Source: Sphaerochaeta sp. (GTDB lineage Bacteria; Spirochaetota; Spirochaetia; Sphaerochaetales; Sphaerochaetaceae). From it: a DNA stretch of 64,000 bases. The stretch's first letter is position 1. Each line of letters begins with the position of its first letter. The notes beneath the pieces are model-generated. The model was not told where the DNA came from and made no database searches. It worked only from the letters and a program-made list of their open reading frames with translations. A program made the translations under genes and the position numbers. The DNA lies in contig JAEINL010000006.1 of assembly GCA_016342655.1 (NCBI GenBank), positions 1-64,000 of the forward strand, written 5' to 3'. This document shows, in pieces, positions 50,653-58,732 of the stretch.

Positions 50653-52027
50653 GATTGTTCCCAGAAACATACTTGTGGCTGTACTCCATCTCTTCAAATC
50701 TGACAATATTGCTGACAAAGGCCAAAGAGAATACACCAGTCTCACCGTTTCGGTTCTTAGCCATGATAATCTTGGTCTCCTGAACGTTGTTCTTGCGACG
50801 TTCGTCTTCATCGTCAGTTCTGTTTTTTCCCACCTCACGATGCAACAGGATAACCACATCGGCATCCTGCTCGATCGAACCGCTGTCACGCAGGTCAGAG
50901 AGCTTAGGCTCCACCCCATCAGCCTGCCTGCCTACCTGGCTGAGGCAGACTACTGGAATATCAAGCTCACGGGCGAGTTGCTTCAGAGAGCGGGAAATGA
51001 TGGAAATCTGTTCATGACGGGGGATGCGTGCATCGGCTTCTGCATCAATGAGGCCGATATAGTCAACAAAGATAATCTGGATATCGTGCTCGAGTTTCAT
51101 GCGTCTTGCCTGGGCACGCAACTCCATCAGCTTCATGTTTGGGGTATCCTGTATGTAGAACTCAGCATCATACAGGGAGCCTGAGGCATCGATGATGGCA
51201 TTCATCTCACTGTGTTTCAGCGTTGCCTTACGGATATGTGAAAAGTCGACCCGACTGTGTCCGGTCAACAGGCGCTCCATCAGAGAAGATGCACTCATCT
51301 CAAGGGAAAAGAACCCTACCCGGTACTTTTTCTTAACAATCATGTTCAAGGCAATGGAGAGGGCAAAAGCCGTCTTTCCGATGGAAGGACGAGCACCCAC
51401 GATGATGAACTCCTGTTTCTTGAATCCTCCGGTAATGGAGTCCAGAGGGGCGAAAGCAGATTCAAAGCCGTTCTTTATTCCTGTGGTGCTTCTCTCCTCA
51501 ATATCACTGATGGTTGTGGTTATCAGATCCTTGATACTGTAGTAATTGTCACTGCCTGCAGTCTCATTGTTAAGTTTGGAGAGTGCTTGCTCACCCTCAT
51601 CGATGACCTTCTGGATATCCTGCGATTCGTCGTAGGCATTATCCTTGAGCTTCGAGGAGAAAAGCAACAGCTTGCGCCTCTGTGCTAATGCCTTGAGAAT
51701 CTTGGCATAGTAGGCAGCATTGGTAGTGGTGGGAACATCACTGGTGAGGGTGGAGATGTAGGAGAGTCCGCCACACTTGTCAACAAGATCATGAGCCTTG
51801 AGATAGGAACTCAAGGTGATCAGGTCTAGGGTTTCTGAACTCTCCTGACGAAATGCAACAATGGCACCGAACAGCTCCTGGTGTGCAACCCGGTAAAAAT
51901 CATCCTTGCCCAAAAAGTCGGTCACTTCTACAAGGACCTTGTCATTGAGCAGGATTGCACCCAATACTGCGCGTTCAGCCTCTTCGTTTTGAGGGGGAAC
52001 GCGTCCTAGCATGCTATTCGACGCCAT
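50642..52027 (-). CDS. dnaB: Replicative DNA helicase
   Basis: Hexameric 5'-3' helicase of the replication fork. The 461-residue protein has the N-terminal primase-binding domain (PPQNEEAERAVLGAILLNDK), Walker A GARPSIGKTAFAL near residue 210, Walker B IIFVDYIGLI and the QADGVEPKLSDLRDSGSIEQDADVV segment. I prefer the start MASNSMLG at 52027 since AAGGAG within the end of rplI precedes it at about 13 bp; an ATG further upstream would overlap rplI. Last gene of the rpsF operon. Confidence 0.95.
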   Translation of the reverse strand: MASNSMLGRVPPQNEEAERAVLGAILLNDKVLVEVTDFLGKDDFYRVAHQELFGAIVAFRQESSETLDLITLSSYLKAHDLVDKCGGLSYISTLTSDVPTTTNAAYYAKILKALAQRRKLLLFSSKLKDNAYDESQDIQKVIDEGEQALSKLNNETAGSDNYYSIKDLITTTISDIEERSTTGIKNGFESAFAPLDSITGGFKKQEFIIVGARPSIGKTAFALSIALNMIVKKKYRVGFFSLEMSASSLMERLLTGHSRVDFSHIRKATLKHSEMNAIIDASGSLYDAEFYIQDTPNMKLMELRAQARRMKLEHDIQIIFVDYIGLIDAEADARIPRHEQISIISRSLKQLARELDIPVVCLSQVGRQADGVEPKLSDLRDSGSIEQDADVVILLHREVGKNRTDDEDERRKNNVQETKIIMAKNRNGETGVFSLAFVSNIVRFEEMEYSHKYVSGNNPNA

Positions 52028-52031
52028 GCTA

Positions 52032-52706
52032 CTACTCGGTCTCCTTGGCAACTTCTTCAGCTATTGTAGCAACTTCAACATCCTTGGTTGCTTCCAGTGC
52101 TTCAGCAGCAGTTTTCTCTGCAAGCTTAGCGGCCTTTTCAGCAGCCTTGGCGGCATCAGCGATAACAGTAGCCCTTACTTCTTCAGCAGCAGCCCTCGCA
52201 GCGACCTTAGCCTCTTCAGCAGCGACCCTGGCGGCAGCGACCTCACGGGCCTTCACCTGGCTTTCGCTCTCAACAACCACAGAGATTTCAGCACTCTCGT
52301 CCTCATACAGACGGATACGCACCGGGTAGGTACCGACCATCTTGATGGTGTGGGAAGAGACTTCAATTCGTTTACGCTCGACTACAAATCCCAACTTTGC
52401 CAGCTCTTCCTGGACTATCGCTGAGGTGACCGAACCAAAAAGCTTGCCACTCTCGCCTGCAGAAAGGACCAAGGTAATGGTCGTCTCGTCCAGCTTGGAC
52501 TTCAAGTCTGAAGCCAGGGTACGCTTTTCATTCTTGCGTTTTGAAATAGCTCTTTCACGAGCGGCAAACAAAGACATGTTTGTCTTATTGAACAATACAG
52601 CCGCTTTGGTGGGTAACAGGAAGTTACGGGCATACCCATCCTTTACAATTACAACGTCTCCCTCTTCTCCGAGGTTAACGACATCCTGATTGAGAATGAT
52701 TTTCAT
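52032..52706 (-). CDS. rplI: Ribosomal protein bL9 with long alanine/glutamate-rich extension
   Basis: Large-subunit protein bL9. Residues 1-148 are the normal two-domain protein (MKIILNQDVVNLGEEGDVV; GSVTSAIVQEEL in the C-domain). Some 75 further residues follow, a nearly continuous Ala/Glu/Lys helix (AAARVAAEEAKVAARAAAEEV, then AAKAAEKAAKLAEKTAAEA) that should form a long alpha helix or coiled coil. The DNA here is internally repetitive (GCAGC/GCTGA-type codons), so repeat expansion is a plausible origin. The stop is 4 bp before the dnaB start. Confidence 0.94.
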   Translation of the reverse strand: MKIILNQDVVNLGEEGDVVIVKDGYARNFLLPTKAAVLFNKTNMSLFAARERAISKRKNEKRTLASDLKSKLDETTITLVLSAGESGKLFGSVTSAIVQEELAKLGFVVERKRIEVSSHTIKMVGTYPVRIRLYEDESAEISVVVESESQVKAREVAAARVAAEEAKVAARAAAEEVRATVIADAAKAAEKAAKLAEKTAAEALEATKDVEVATIAEEVAKETE

Positions 52707-52717
52707 ATGAAAACTCC

Positions 52718-53677
52718 TTACACGTCTTTTCTAAATACTATCCAAGTCTCCAAGACCCCTAGCAGGGGTAGCAGGAAGACAACCAATATGTTCAAACCAG
52801 GTACCAAAAAAGCTATCAGAAACAGGCTCATCATCAAGCGTCCACCACTAATGGGAAGGCCCTTGCGACGCACAAAGTGCATTATGATGGCCATACCTTG
52901 TACAGCATAGAGTACACAGGAGCCCAAGGCAACATTCAATGCCAGAGCACGTCCCACATAAGGAGCCTTGAAGACCATCAGAAACAGGACCACTGTCCAT
53001 GATCCGAGAAATACCCAAAGGGTATCATACGGAACGAACCAACTGGTGACACGTTTTGAAAAGCCATCATCTGATCGTCCTAGATAACTCATAGCCATGA
53101 AGGAAGCAAATCCTACCAGTCCCATACAGAAGGGAACAAGAACAGATCCACTGACCATCACCGACAAGCGGTAAACCCTCTCCAGATCTCTCATTGAGAG
53201 AGTCCCGGAGCGACCATCCAACTGTCCAAACAGGGCACCGAAGGACTCGAGCATTATCGAATCGACCTCTAGAACTGTCTCAGACCCACTGGAAAGCCAG
53301 ATAACTAACCCTATCGATGCAATCATGCCAAAGGCGCAGGATGCAAGATAGCGTACAAATGTCCGTTGATCGTCCAAATAAATCCAAACAGCAGAAGCGA
53401 CCAACAATACAAGCGGAATGAACAATCCAATGCACAACAGCAATCTTCCTGCACTCTCTGAAAGCGCTCCACGCGCTTGGAACAGGGAGACGATCAGCGT
53501 AAGCAGCGCTACAGCCGCTACGGGGATCAGTGCATGTCTGCGGTCGGAAAACTTTGGCGCCAGAACCATGAGGGGGATGGTAAACAGGAAATTGCCAAGC
53601 ATGAACCGGGAGAGCACGAAACTCACTCCTGCCACCATGGCCACTTTACCCATCAACTGTTTTTCACTCTGATTCAT
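52718..53677 (-). CDS. DUF2232-type membrane protein (YybS-like)
   Basis: A 319-residue membrane protein with eight to nine predicted helices, encoded between rpsR and rplI as are YybS/DUF2232 proteins in other bacteria. Segments such as VSFVLSRFMLGNFLFTIPLMVLAPKFSDRR and the C-terminal GLNILVVFLLPLLGVLETWIVFRK fit that family. Function is unknown, although the position is conserved. I prefer ATG 53677; a TTG at 53689 is in frame, and no strong ribosome binding site marks either. Confidence 0.75.
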   Translation of the reverse strand: MNQSEKQLMGKVAMVAGVSFVLSRFMLGNFLFTIPLMVLAPKFSDRRHALIPVAAVALLTLIVSLFQARGALSESAGRLLLCIGLFIPLVLLVASAVWIYLDDQRTFVRYLASCAFGMIASIGLVIWLSSGSETVLEVDSIMLESFGALFGQLDGRSGTLSMRDLERVYRLSVMVSGSVLVPFCMGLVGFASFMAMSYLGRSDDGFSKRVTSWFVPYDTLWVFLGSWTVVLFLMVFKAPYVGRALALNVALGSCVLYAVQGMAIIMHFVRRKGLPISGGRLMMSLFLIAFLVPGLNILVVFLLPLLGVLETWIVFRKDV

Positions 53678-53692
53678 GCCGTCTAACAAAGC

Positions 53693-53986
53693 TTACTTCT
53701 TCTCAAATGGAAGGTATGCGAGTACGCGGGCCTTCTTGATCTCGTTAGTAACGCTTCTCTGGTGCTTTGCACAACAGCCGGTTATGCGAGCAGGAAGGAT
53801 CTTGCCCCTCTCGGTAATGTATCTGCGAAGCATTTCAGGATTCTTGTAATCAGGGATGAGGTTCTGGGTACAGAACTTACAGACTTTCTTTCTGAAGCTT
53901 GGTCTACGTCCACCACCGCCACTTGAGCGCCTGTCTCTACCACCTCTGCTATCGGAATCCTTGGAATCTCTATCGTCATCACGCAT
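53693..53986 (-). CDS. rpsR: Ribosomal protein bS18
   Basis: Small-subunit protein that dimerises with bS6. The last 60 residues are the normal core ([40 protein letters not shown]). About 30 extra N-terminal residues are Arg/Asp/Ser/Gly-rich ([20 protein letters not shown], then [13 protein letters not shown]), giving 97 residues compared with the usual 75. AAGGAGAAATATTC precedes the ATG. Confidence 0.95.
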   Translation of the reverse strand: MRDDDRDSKDSDSRGGRDRRSSGGGGRRPSFRKKVCKFCTQNLIPDYKNPEMLRRYITERGKILPARITGCCAKHQRSVTNEIKKARVLAYLPFEKK

Positions 53987-54028
53987 GAATATTTCTCCTT
54001 AAAAACTAGTTTCTGCTCTACGCAGATA

Positions 54029-54505
54029 TTAAAATGGGATCTGGTCGTCATCGAACTGCTCCGGTCCGCCGATGTCCATATCAGGCATGGGGGGGGGAGC
54101 TTGCGTTCTTGGGGCGTATGATCCTTGGGGTTTCGCCTGGCTGTCGTTACGACGGCCTTCTGAGCGATCACCACCAGAGCTGGCTAGAAGCTGCAAGGAA
54201 TTGACTACGATCTCAACGCGGGAACGACTCTGTCCATCCTGTTCCCAGCGGCTCTGCCTCAATTCACCTTGGATAGATACCTGTCTGCCCTTCTCCAGAT
54301 ACTGGTTCAGGCCTTCGGCGCTCTTTCCAAACATGGTGCAATTGAAGAAGTTGGCTTCATCCTCCCACCTGTTGTCAGCCGTCCTCTTTCTACGGTTAAC
54401 AGCGAGAGAAAAACTACAGATAGCCATACCGCCACTGGAATAACGAAGTTCGCTTTCCCGAGTAAGACGGCCAACCAATGCGATCACGTTCAAGTCATTT
54501 GCCAT
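54029..54505 (-). CDS. ssb: Single-stranded DNA-binding protein
   Basis: OB-fold protein of 158 residues that coats ssDNA and recruits repair and replication proteins through its acidic tail. The OB fold (MANDLNVIALVGRLTRESELRYSS, EANFFNCTMFGKSAEGLNQYLEKGRQVSIQGELR) spans about residues 1-108; a Gln/Pro/Gly-rich linker leads to the conserved tip DDDQIPF. The rpsF-ssb-rpsR order is the widespread one. Confidence 0.96.
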   Translation of the reverse strand: MANDLNVIALVGRLTRESELRYSSGGMAICSFSLAVNRRKRTADNRWEDEANFFNCTMFGKSAEGLNQYLEKGRQVSIQGELRQSRWEQDGQSRSRVEIVVNSLQLLASSGGDRSEGRRNDSQAKPQGSYAPRTQAPPPMPDMDIGGPEQFDDDQIPF

Positions 54506-54529
54506 GCTTATGCTCCAATTCTTTTAGAT

Positions 54530-54811
54530 TTATTTTTCTGTGTTGACAAACAGAAACTTCAAAATGGAGGTGCTAAGCAAGAATTCCTTCTCGAATCCGA
54601 GGATAGAGGAAGGGTCTGCCTTCATTTCGAAGTAGACATAGTGGCCTTTTTCCTGTTTTTTGATATCGTAGGCGAGGTACTTAACGCCCATATCTTCCTG
54701 CTTGGTAATCTCTACACCAGCTTTTTCAAAAATGCTGGTGACTAGTTCCAAGCCACCCTGTGTTTTATCTTCGTTTGCATCGAAGATGATTGTGAACTCA
54801 TAATTTCTCAT
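54530..54811 (-). CDS. rpsF: Ribosomal protein bS6
   Basis: First gene of the rpsF-ssb-rpsR-DUF2232-rplI-dnaB operon; 93 residues with the bS6 pattern MRNYEFTIIFDANE at the start and YLAYDIKKQEKGHYVYFEMKAD in the middle. GTAAGGAGGAACC gives a strong ribosome binding site. A leader hairpin lies directly upstream. Confidence 0.95.
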   Translation of the reverse strand: MRNYEFTIIFDANEDKTQGGLELVTSIFEKAGVEITKQEDMGVKYLAYDIKKQEKGHYVYFEMKADPSSILGFEKEFLLSTSILKFLFVNTEK

Positions 54812-54824
54812 GGTTCCTCCTTAC

Positions 54825-54862
54825 GGACTGAATGATCCGCCTAACTAGCGGATAAAGAGGTT
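54825..54862 (-). promoter_or_regulatory. Candidate S6:S18 autoregulatory leader hairpin of the rpsF operon
   Basis: In the mRNA sense ATCCGC and GCGGAT pair around a short loop (54829-54848) about 20 nt before the ribosome binding site, with another CCG at the 3' side. In many bacteria the S6:S18 complex binds a leader hairpin with an exposed CCG to repress this operon. The match here is by position and CCG content only. A TTGACT about 40 bp further upstream (54890-54895) with an extended -10 TGCTAGTGT may be the promoter. Confidence 0.4.
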
Positions 54863-54997
54863 CTCAGTACACTAGCATATTTTCGAGTCTACAGTCAACA
54901 AAGCAGTGAAGGATATCCTCTCTCAAGACAAGCTCTTGCAAATTCTTGACAGTACCTTGAGGAGTATAGTTTATCCTGCCAACAGAAAATCATCATG

Positions 54998-56695
54998 TTA
55001 GAGCCGTGGTGAACGTTCAGAGGAATCAGAACTGAAATATTCTCGCAGAGAATCTATCCAAGCAGGGAGAAGAGGAGTGGAAATTGAGAGTTTGACCCTC
55101 CATCCATTCAAGAGCAAGGCCTTCTCCCGAACCAAAAACACCGTATTGCTCTCAGGTTCCTTACGAATATGATTCCTGACTTTTTCTTTTGAAGCATGCA
55201 GGTTAATGCAATCCGCACAAGGGGTATTTCGCCCGTGCAACACCTCATAGCAACATCCCTTCTCAGGGAGAGCTGTTAGGCCAAGCCTCTTGAGCATAGA
55301 ATCATTGACGAAGAGCAGTTCAGAGGTATCAACATTACAGAGGTATATCTCTTCTCCCATCTGAGAGAACAACCATTCCCGGTTTATTGGTTTGTGCGTT
55401 CGATGGGGGACCGAACCTTCCCCGTACAGACAATACCGGTCCTTGCCCTCCCTTTTTGCCTGGTATAGGGCAAGGTCTGCAGTGTGGTAGAGTTCTTCAA
55501 ATGAGGTACCGTGGTCAGGAAAGATAGATACCCCAACACTACAACTCAAGTGCATATCGTCCTCTGGCATCCCAAGCGAGCGCATTGCATTGCAGATGTT
55601 CTCTGCCTTTTTCATGGCCAGTTCAACAGAGGGGATATCTGTGATAAAGACAGCAAACTCATCGCCTCCGGGGCGGGCAATGATGTCGGAAGGACGGAAG
55701 ACTCCTCTGAGGCTATTCGTTACCTGACGCAGCACAGCATCTCCATGGTCATGGCCAAAGGTATCATTCACCCACTTGAAGTAATCAATATCAAGCATAA
55801 AGAAAGCCCCTATAGTATGCTTGTAAGAGCAGAGAGCTATCTGCTGGGTTACGTGCGTTTCAAGTGCCGTACGGTTCAAGATTCCTGTCAAAGGGTCAAG
55901 TTGTGTCTGCAAGGTCTTTTCAGCGAGTTTGCTGGCAATGTAGTCTGAATCCTGAATGGACAAATCACAGGCCATCCCCTGCCCCTCACTCCCCTCTTCC
56001 AACGTGTAGGACAACAGGGCCCATCTGTATCCTGTAAACACTTCGTTATAGCTCATTCGCCTGAAAGGGATCTCCATGTGATCTCCCTTGGAAGAGATTG
56101 AAGAGGACAAAGTCTTCAAGTCTGCGAAGGCGACGAAAGCTCTCCGGTCCTGTGGATGGACATACTGTGTGGCAAAATTGGCTATGGCATCGTACAAATT
56201 GGAGAATTCATGGACCCTAAACGCTACACGCCCCTGCAGATTGGCCTCGACAAGAGCTCCTGTAGCAACAGAAAAACACAATTTGAAGCATCCAAGATTC
56301 CTTTCGAAGAGAGGAATTCCCTGATTCTCTTCTGAAATCATAAACAGATAGGTTGGTATTTCTTGGTGTGAATAGAGATAGGTACCAGAAATATGAACCA
56401 AGCAGACTGAGCGGTCAAGACAAATTAGGGGAAACCGCAAATCTATATCAGCTTTAGCTTCTTTCGCTTCATGTATGGCCTTGGCTACACGAGGTTGTTC
56501 AGATTCCGGGACAAAATCAGCGAATGAGCCCTCTATCTTCTTAATAAACTCTTCAACAGGGTACCCAAAATATGTGGAAGCCTTTCCGCCTCTATACAAT
56601 ACCTTGTTGTCTGATCCCAGTTCAACAACAAAGAAGCCGAGAGAGAATTTAGCAAATACCTGAAGCCATTGTTCTGGGAACGAGGCTTTTCCCAT
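54998..56695 (-). CDS. Diguanylate cyclase with PAS-type sensor domains
   Basis: Soluble signalling enzyme of 565 residues that makes cyclic di-GMP. A PAS-like domain occupies about residues 8-115 (FAKFSLGFFVVELGSDNKVLYRGG). The GGDEF domain (about 270-430) has RPGGDEFAVF and, exactly five residues before GGDEF, RPSD, the inhibitory I-site. Unusually a further PAS-like domain follows the cyclase (about 450-565), with LFVNDSMLKRLGL and a cysteine cluster GCCYEVLHGRNTPCADC typical of PAS domains that end in cysteine pairs. Start at 56695, since GGGGAGG is 5 bp upstream. Stands alone. Confidence 0.88.
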   Translation of the reverse strand: MGKASFPEQWLQVFAKFSLGFFVVELGSDNKVLYRGGKASTYFGYPVEEFIKKIEGSFADFVPESEQPRVAKAIHEAKEAKADIDLRFPLICLDRSVCLVHISGTYLYSHQEIPTYLFMISEENQGIPLFERNLGCFKLCFSVATGALVEANLQGRVAFRVHEFSNLYDAIANFATQYVHPQDRRAFVAFADLKTLSSSISSKGDHMEIPFRRMSYNEVFTGYRWALLSYTLEEGSEGQGMACDLSIQDSDYIASKLAEKTLQTQLDPLTGILNRTALETHVTQQIALCSYKHTIGAFFMLDIDYFKWVNDTFGHDHGDAVLRQVTNSLRGVFRPSDIIARPGGDEFAVFITDIPSVELAMKKAENICNAMRSLGMPEDDMHLSCSVGVSIFPDHGTSFEELYHTADLALYQAKREGKDRYCLYGEGSVPHRTHKPINREWLFSQMGEEIYLCNVDTSELLFVNDSMLKRLGLTALPEKGCCYEVLHGRNTPCADCINLHASKEKVRNHIRKEPESNTVFLVREKALLLNGWRVKLSISTPLLPAWIDSLREYFSSDSSERSPRL

Positions 56696-56860
56696 CGGTG
56701 CCTCCCCTGTCATATGTCATTATAGTACCACAGGGAAGAGGAAAGAAACAGATAATTCTTAGGGCACAGATTACAAATCAAAAGGACACCACTACCCTTT
56801 TGATCATACCAATCAGATATTGGCAAAGACAGTGAAGAAAATGGACTAGTCAATTTTTAC

Positions 56861-56912
56861 GTTCAAACACAAAAAACCACCGGAGCGACCGGCGGTTTTT
56901 GTGTTTGTGAAC
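56861..56912 (-). terminator. Strong bidirectional terminator hairpin
   Basis: A long near-perfect inverted repeat (CAAACACAAAAAACCACCGG with CCGGCGGTTTTTGTGTTTG, loop AGCGA). With T runs on both strands it fits intrinsic termination in either direction. It lies 34 bp behind the small COX24-type gene on the minus strand. Confidence 0.85.
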
Positions 56913-56945
56913 TGCACATAGCAGTTGAATAAGATTGAAAGAAGG

Positions 56946-57038
56946 TTACTTCTTGTTCTTATGTCTATTCTTTCTGAGTTTTTTCTTTCTCTTATGAGTA
57001 GCAATCTTATGTCTTTTTCTTTTTCTTCCACAAGGCAC
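56946..57038 (-). CDS. AURKAIP1/COX24-domain small basic protein (mS38-like)
   Basis: A 30-residue, extremely basic protein starting MPCGRKRKRHKIATHKRKKK and ending RKNRHKNKK. This is the pattern of the bacterial AURKAIP1/COX24 domain proteins, relatives of mitoribosomal mS38, which are thought to sit in the small ribosomal subunit. The start is GTG at 57038 with AAGGAG 7 bp upstream. A strong terminator follows. A longer overlapping frame on the same strand (56846-57031) has no ribosome binding site and runs through the terminator. Confidence 0.8.
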   Translation of the reverse strand: MPCGRKRKRHKIATHKRKKKLRKNRHKNKK

Positions 57039-57270
57039 TGTAGAGCTCCTTAATCCACCGGTTGGGTTATTGGCAAGCCAATTCCGATGTTTTTGTAATT
57101 ACCGTGTCATTATGCAAAGATGAGTTGCTAACGTCAAGGGGTAGAGAGAATCAATTTGTTTCCAGAGAGATTTCCTAGGAGAACCTAGGACAAAAGTGCC
57201 TAATATATGATACCTTATTGCTATAAAGCTGTTATATTTATTGAATAGGGATAGTGAATAAGGAGTGTGC

Positions 57271-58596
57271 ATGAAGGTTCTGATCTTTGGGTTGGGTATA
57301 AATGGAGGCGGTTATTCCGCAGCCACCTACTTTCTTGACCATGGTTCTGAGGTACGGATCACCGATTTGAAGGGAACGTGTGACCTTGGCGCCGAGATGG
57401 AGGCCCTAACACAACGTGGGGCTACCTGCATAGCAGGAGAGCATCGCAAGGAAGATTTTCTCTGGGCTGATATCGTTGTGAAGAATCCTGCCATCCCCCC
57501 AAACCACCCCTTGCTATCTTTTGCGAAGACGGTCGTCAATGACTTTGCCTGGCTTTTCTCCTCGCCGTGGTGCACTGAAACCAAGATTATTGCCATTACC
57601 GGTACCAAAGGTAAGACAACCACCAGCGCTGCAGTCGCCCATGCTTTGGAAAAGTTCGGCTATGAGGCCATGCAATGCGGCAACATGGGGATAAGTGCAT
57701 TTTCTATTCTTCGCGAATGGGAGAAAAGACATGACGAGAACAAGAAGCTGCCGGACTTTTTGGTATGCGAATTCTCCTCTTGGCTTGTTCGTGATACCAT
57801 CACGGCTATGCATGAGGAGTTCCCTCCCTTGGAGGTGTGTGCACTGACTAACTTCTACCCCGATCATCTGAACTCCTATGAAAGCATCGAAAACTACCTT
57901 GAAGACAAGTTGGATCTCTTCTCCCCTTCCACAAAAATGGCTGTTGTGCCCGATGCACTGATCAAACGGATACGAAAACAGACAAAACTCGACAGCAAAC
58001 ATGTACGGGGTATCGACAGGACCTGTGCCAAGGAAGTTGAGGAGATGCCACACCTTAAGAGTGCCTATGCAATCCTCCTATCCTTAGGCTTCAAGTGGAA
58101 ATCGGTTCTGAAGGCTTTGGGAAGTTTTGCAGGTGTGCCTCATAGGATTGAGCAGGTAGGTCTGCTCGATACCATACTTTTCATCAATGACAGTGCAGCT
58201 ACCATACCAGAAGCGGCCCACTTTACCTATGCACGATTCAGGAATATGGCTTGCCACCTTATCTGTGGAGGCACTGACAAAAACCTCAAGGCAGATGCGA
58301 TGCTCGATGTGCTGCAAGCCGCTTCGAGCATCTCACTGCTAGACGGCTCCTTTACCAGGGACAAGCTCATACCCTTGCTTGATGAACACAAGATCCCCTA
58401 CTTTGGGCCATTCTCTTCTATGGATGATGCCACCCTAACAAGCTATAGCTCCGCGACACAGAAAGCCAAGGACCTTCCAGACCTTCCACAGGTAGTGCTT
58501 CTCTCACCAGGATGTGCTTCCTTTGAGATGTTCAACAACGAGTTTGACCGGGGAAACCAGTTCAAAAACTTGGTAGGACTCCTTCTAGAGGCATAA
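57271..58596 (+). CDS. murD: UDP-N-acetylmuramoylalanine-D-glutamate ligase
   Basis: Mur ligase that adds D-glutamate to UDP-MurNAc-L-Ala in the cytoplasm. The 441-residue protein has an N-terminal Rossmann domain (LIFGLGINGGGYSAATYFLDHGSEV), the ATP site ITGTKGKTTTSAAVAHAL around residue 111-128, the central TNFYPDHLNSYESIENYLEDK and the C-terminal FINDSAATIPEA plus CGGTDKNL. AAGGAG is at 57260-57265; ATG 57271 is preferred over GTG 57265. It is alone, away from other mur genes. Confidence 0.88.
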   Translation: MKVLIFGLGINGGGYSAATYFLDHGSEVRITDLKGTCDLGAEMEALTQRGATCIAGEHRKEDFLWADIVVKNPAIPPNHPLLSFAKTVVNDFAWLFSSPWCTETKIIAITGTKGKTTTSAAVAHALEKFGYEAMQCGNMGISAFSILREWEKRHDENKKLPDFLVCEFSSWLVRDTITAMHEEFPPLEVCALTNFYPDHLNSYESIENYLEDKLDLFSPSTKMAVVPDALIKRIRKQTKLDSKHVRGIDRTCAKEVEEMPHLKSAYAILLSLGFKWKSVLKALGSFAGVPHRIEQVGLLDTILFINDSAATIPEAAHFTYARFRNMACHLICGGTDKNLKADAMLDVLQAASSISLLDGSFTRDKLIPLLDEHKIPYFGPFSSMDDATLTSYSSATQKAKDLPDLPQVVLLSPGCASFEMFNNEFDRGNQFKNLVGLLLEA

Positions 58597-58679
58597 AGCC
58601 ATACTAAGGACCTCCCTGTCGCAGAAGACATACCCACGCTACACTCGAATTCGGAAGTCCTGTCTATCTCAGCGACATA

Positions 58680-58694
58680 CGTATCCAGGATACG
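58680..58694. other. Palindrome between convergent murD and decarboxylase genes
   Basis: CGTATCC-A-GGATACG, 7-bp arms with one central base, sits in the 136-bp gap between convergent genes. No T run follows. It may serve both transcripts as a weak terminator; nothing else is seen in this gap. Confidence 0.35.
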
Positions 58695-58732
58695 AAGGTT
58701 TGTATCTTAGCCTCTTCATCGGAAGGCACCTC

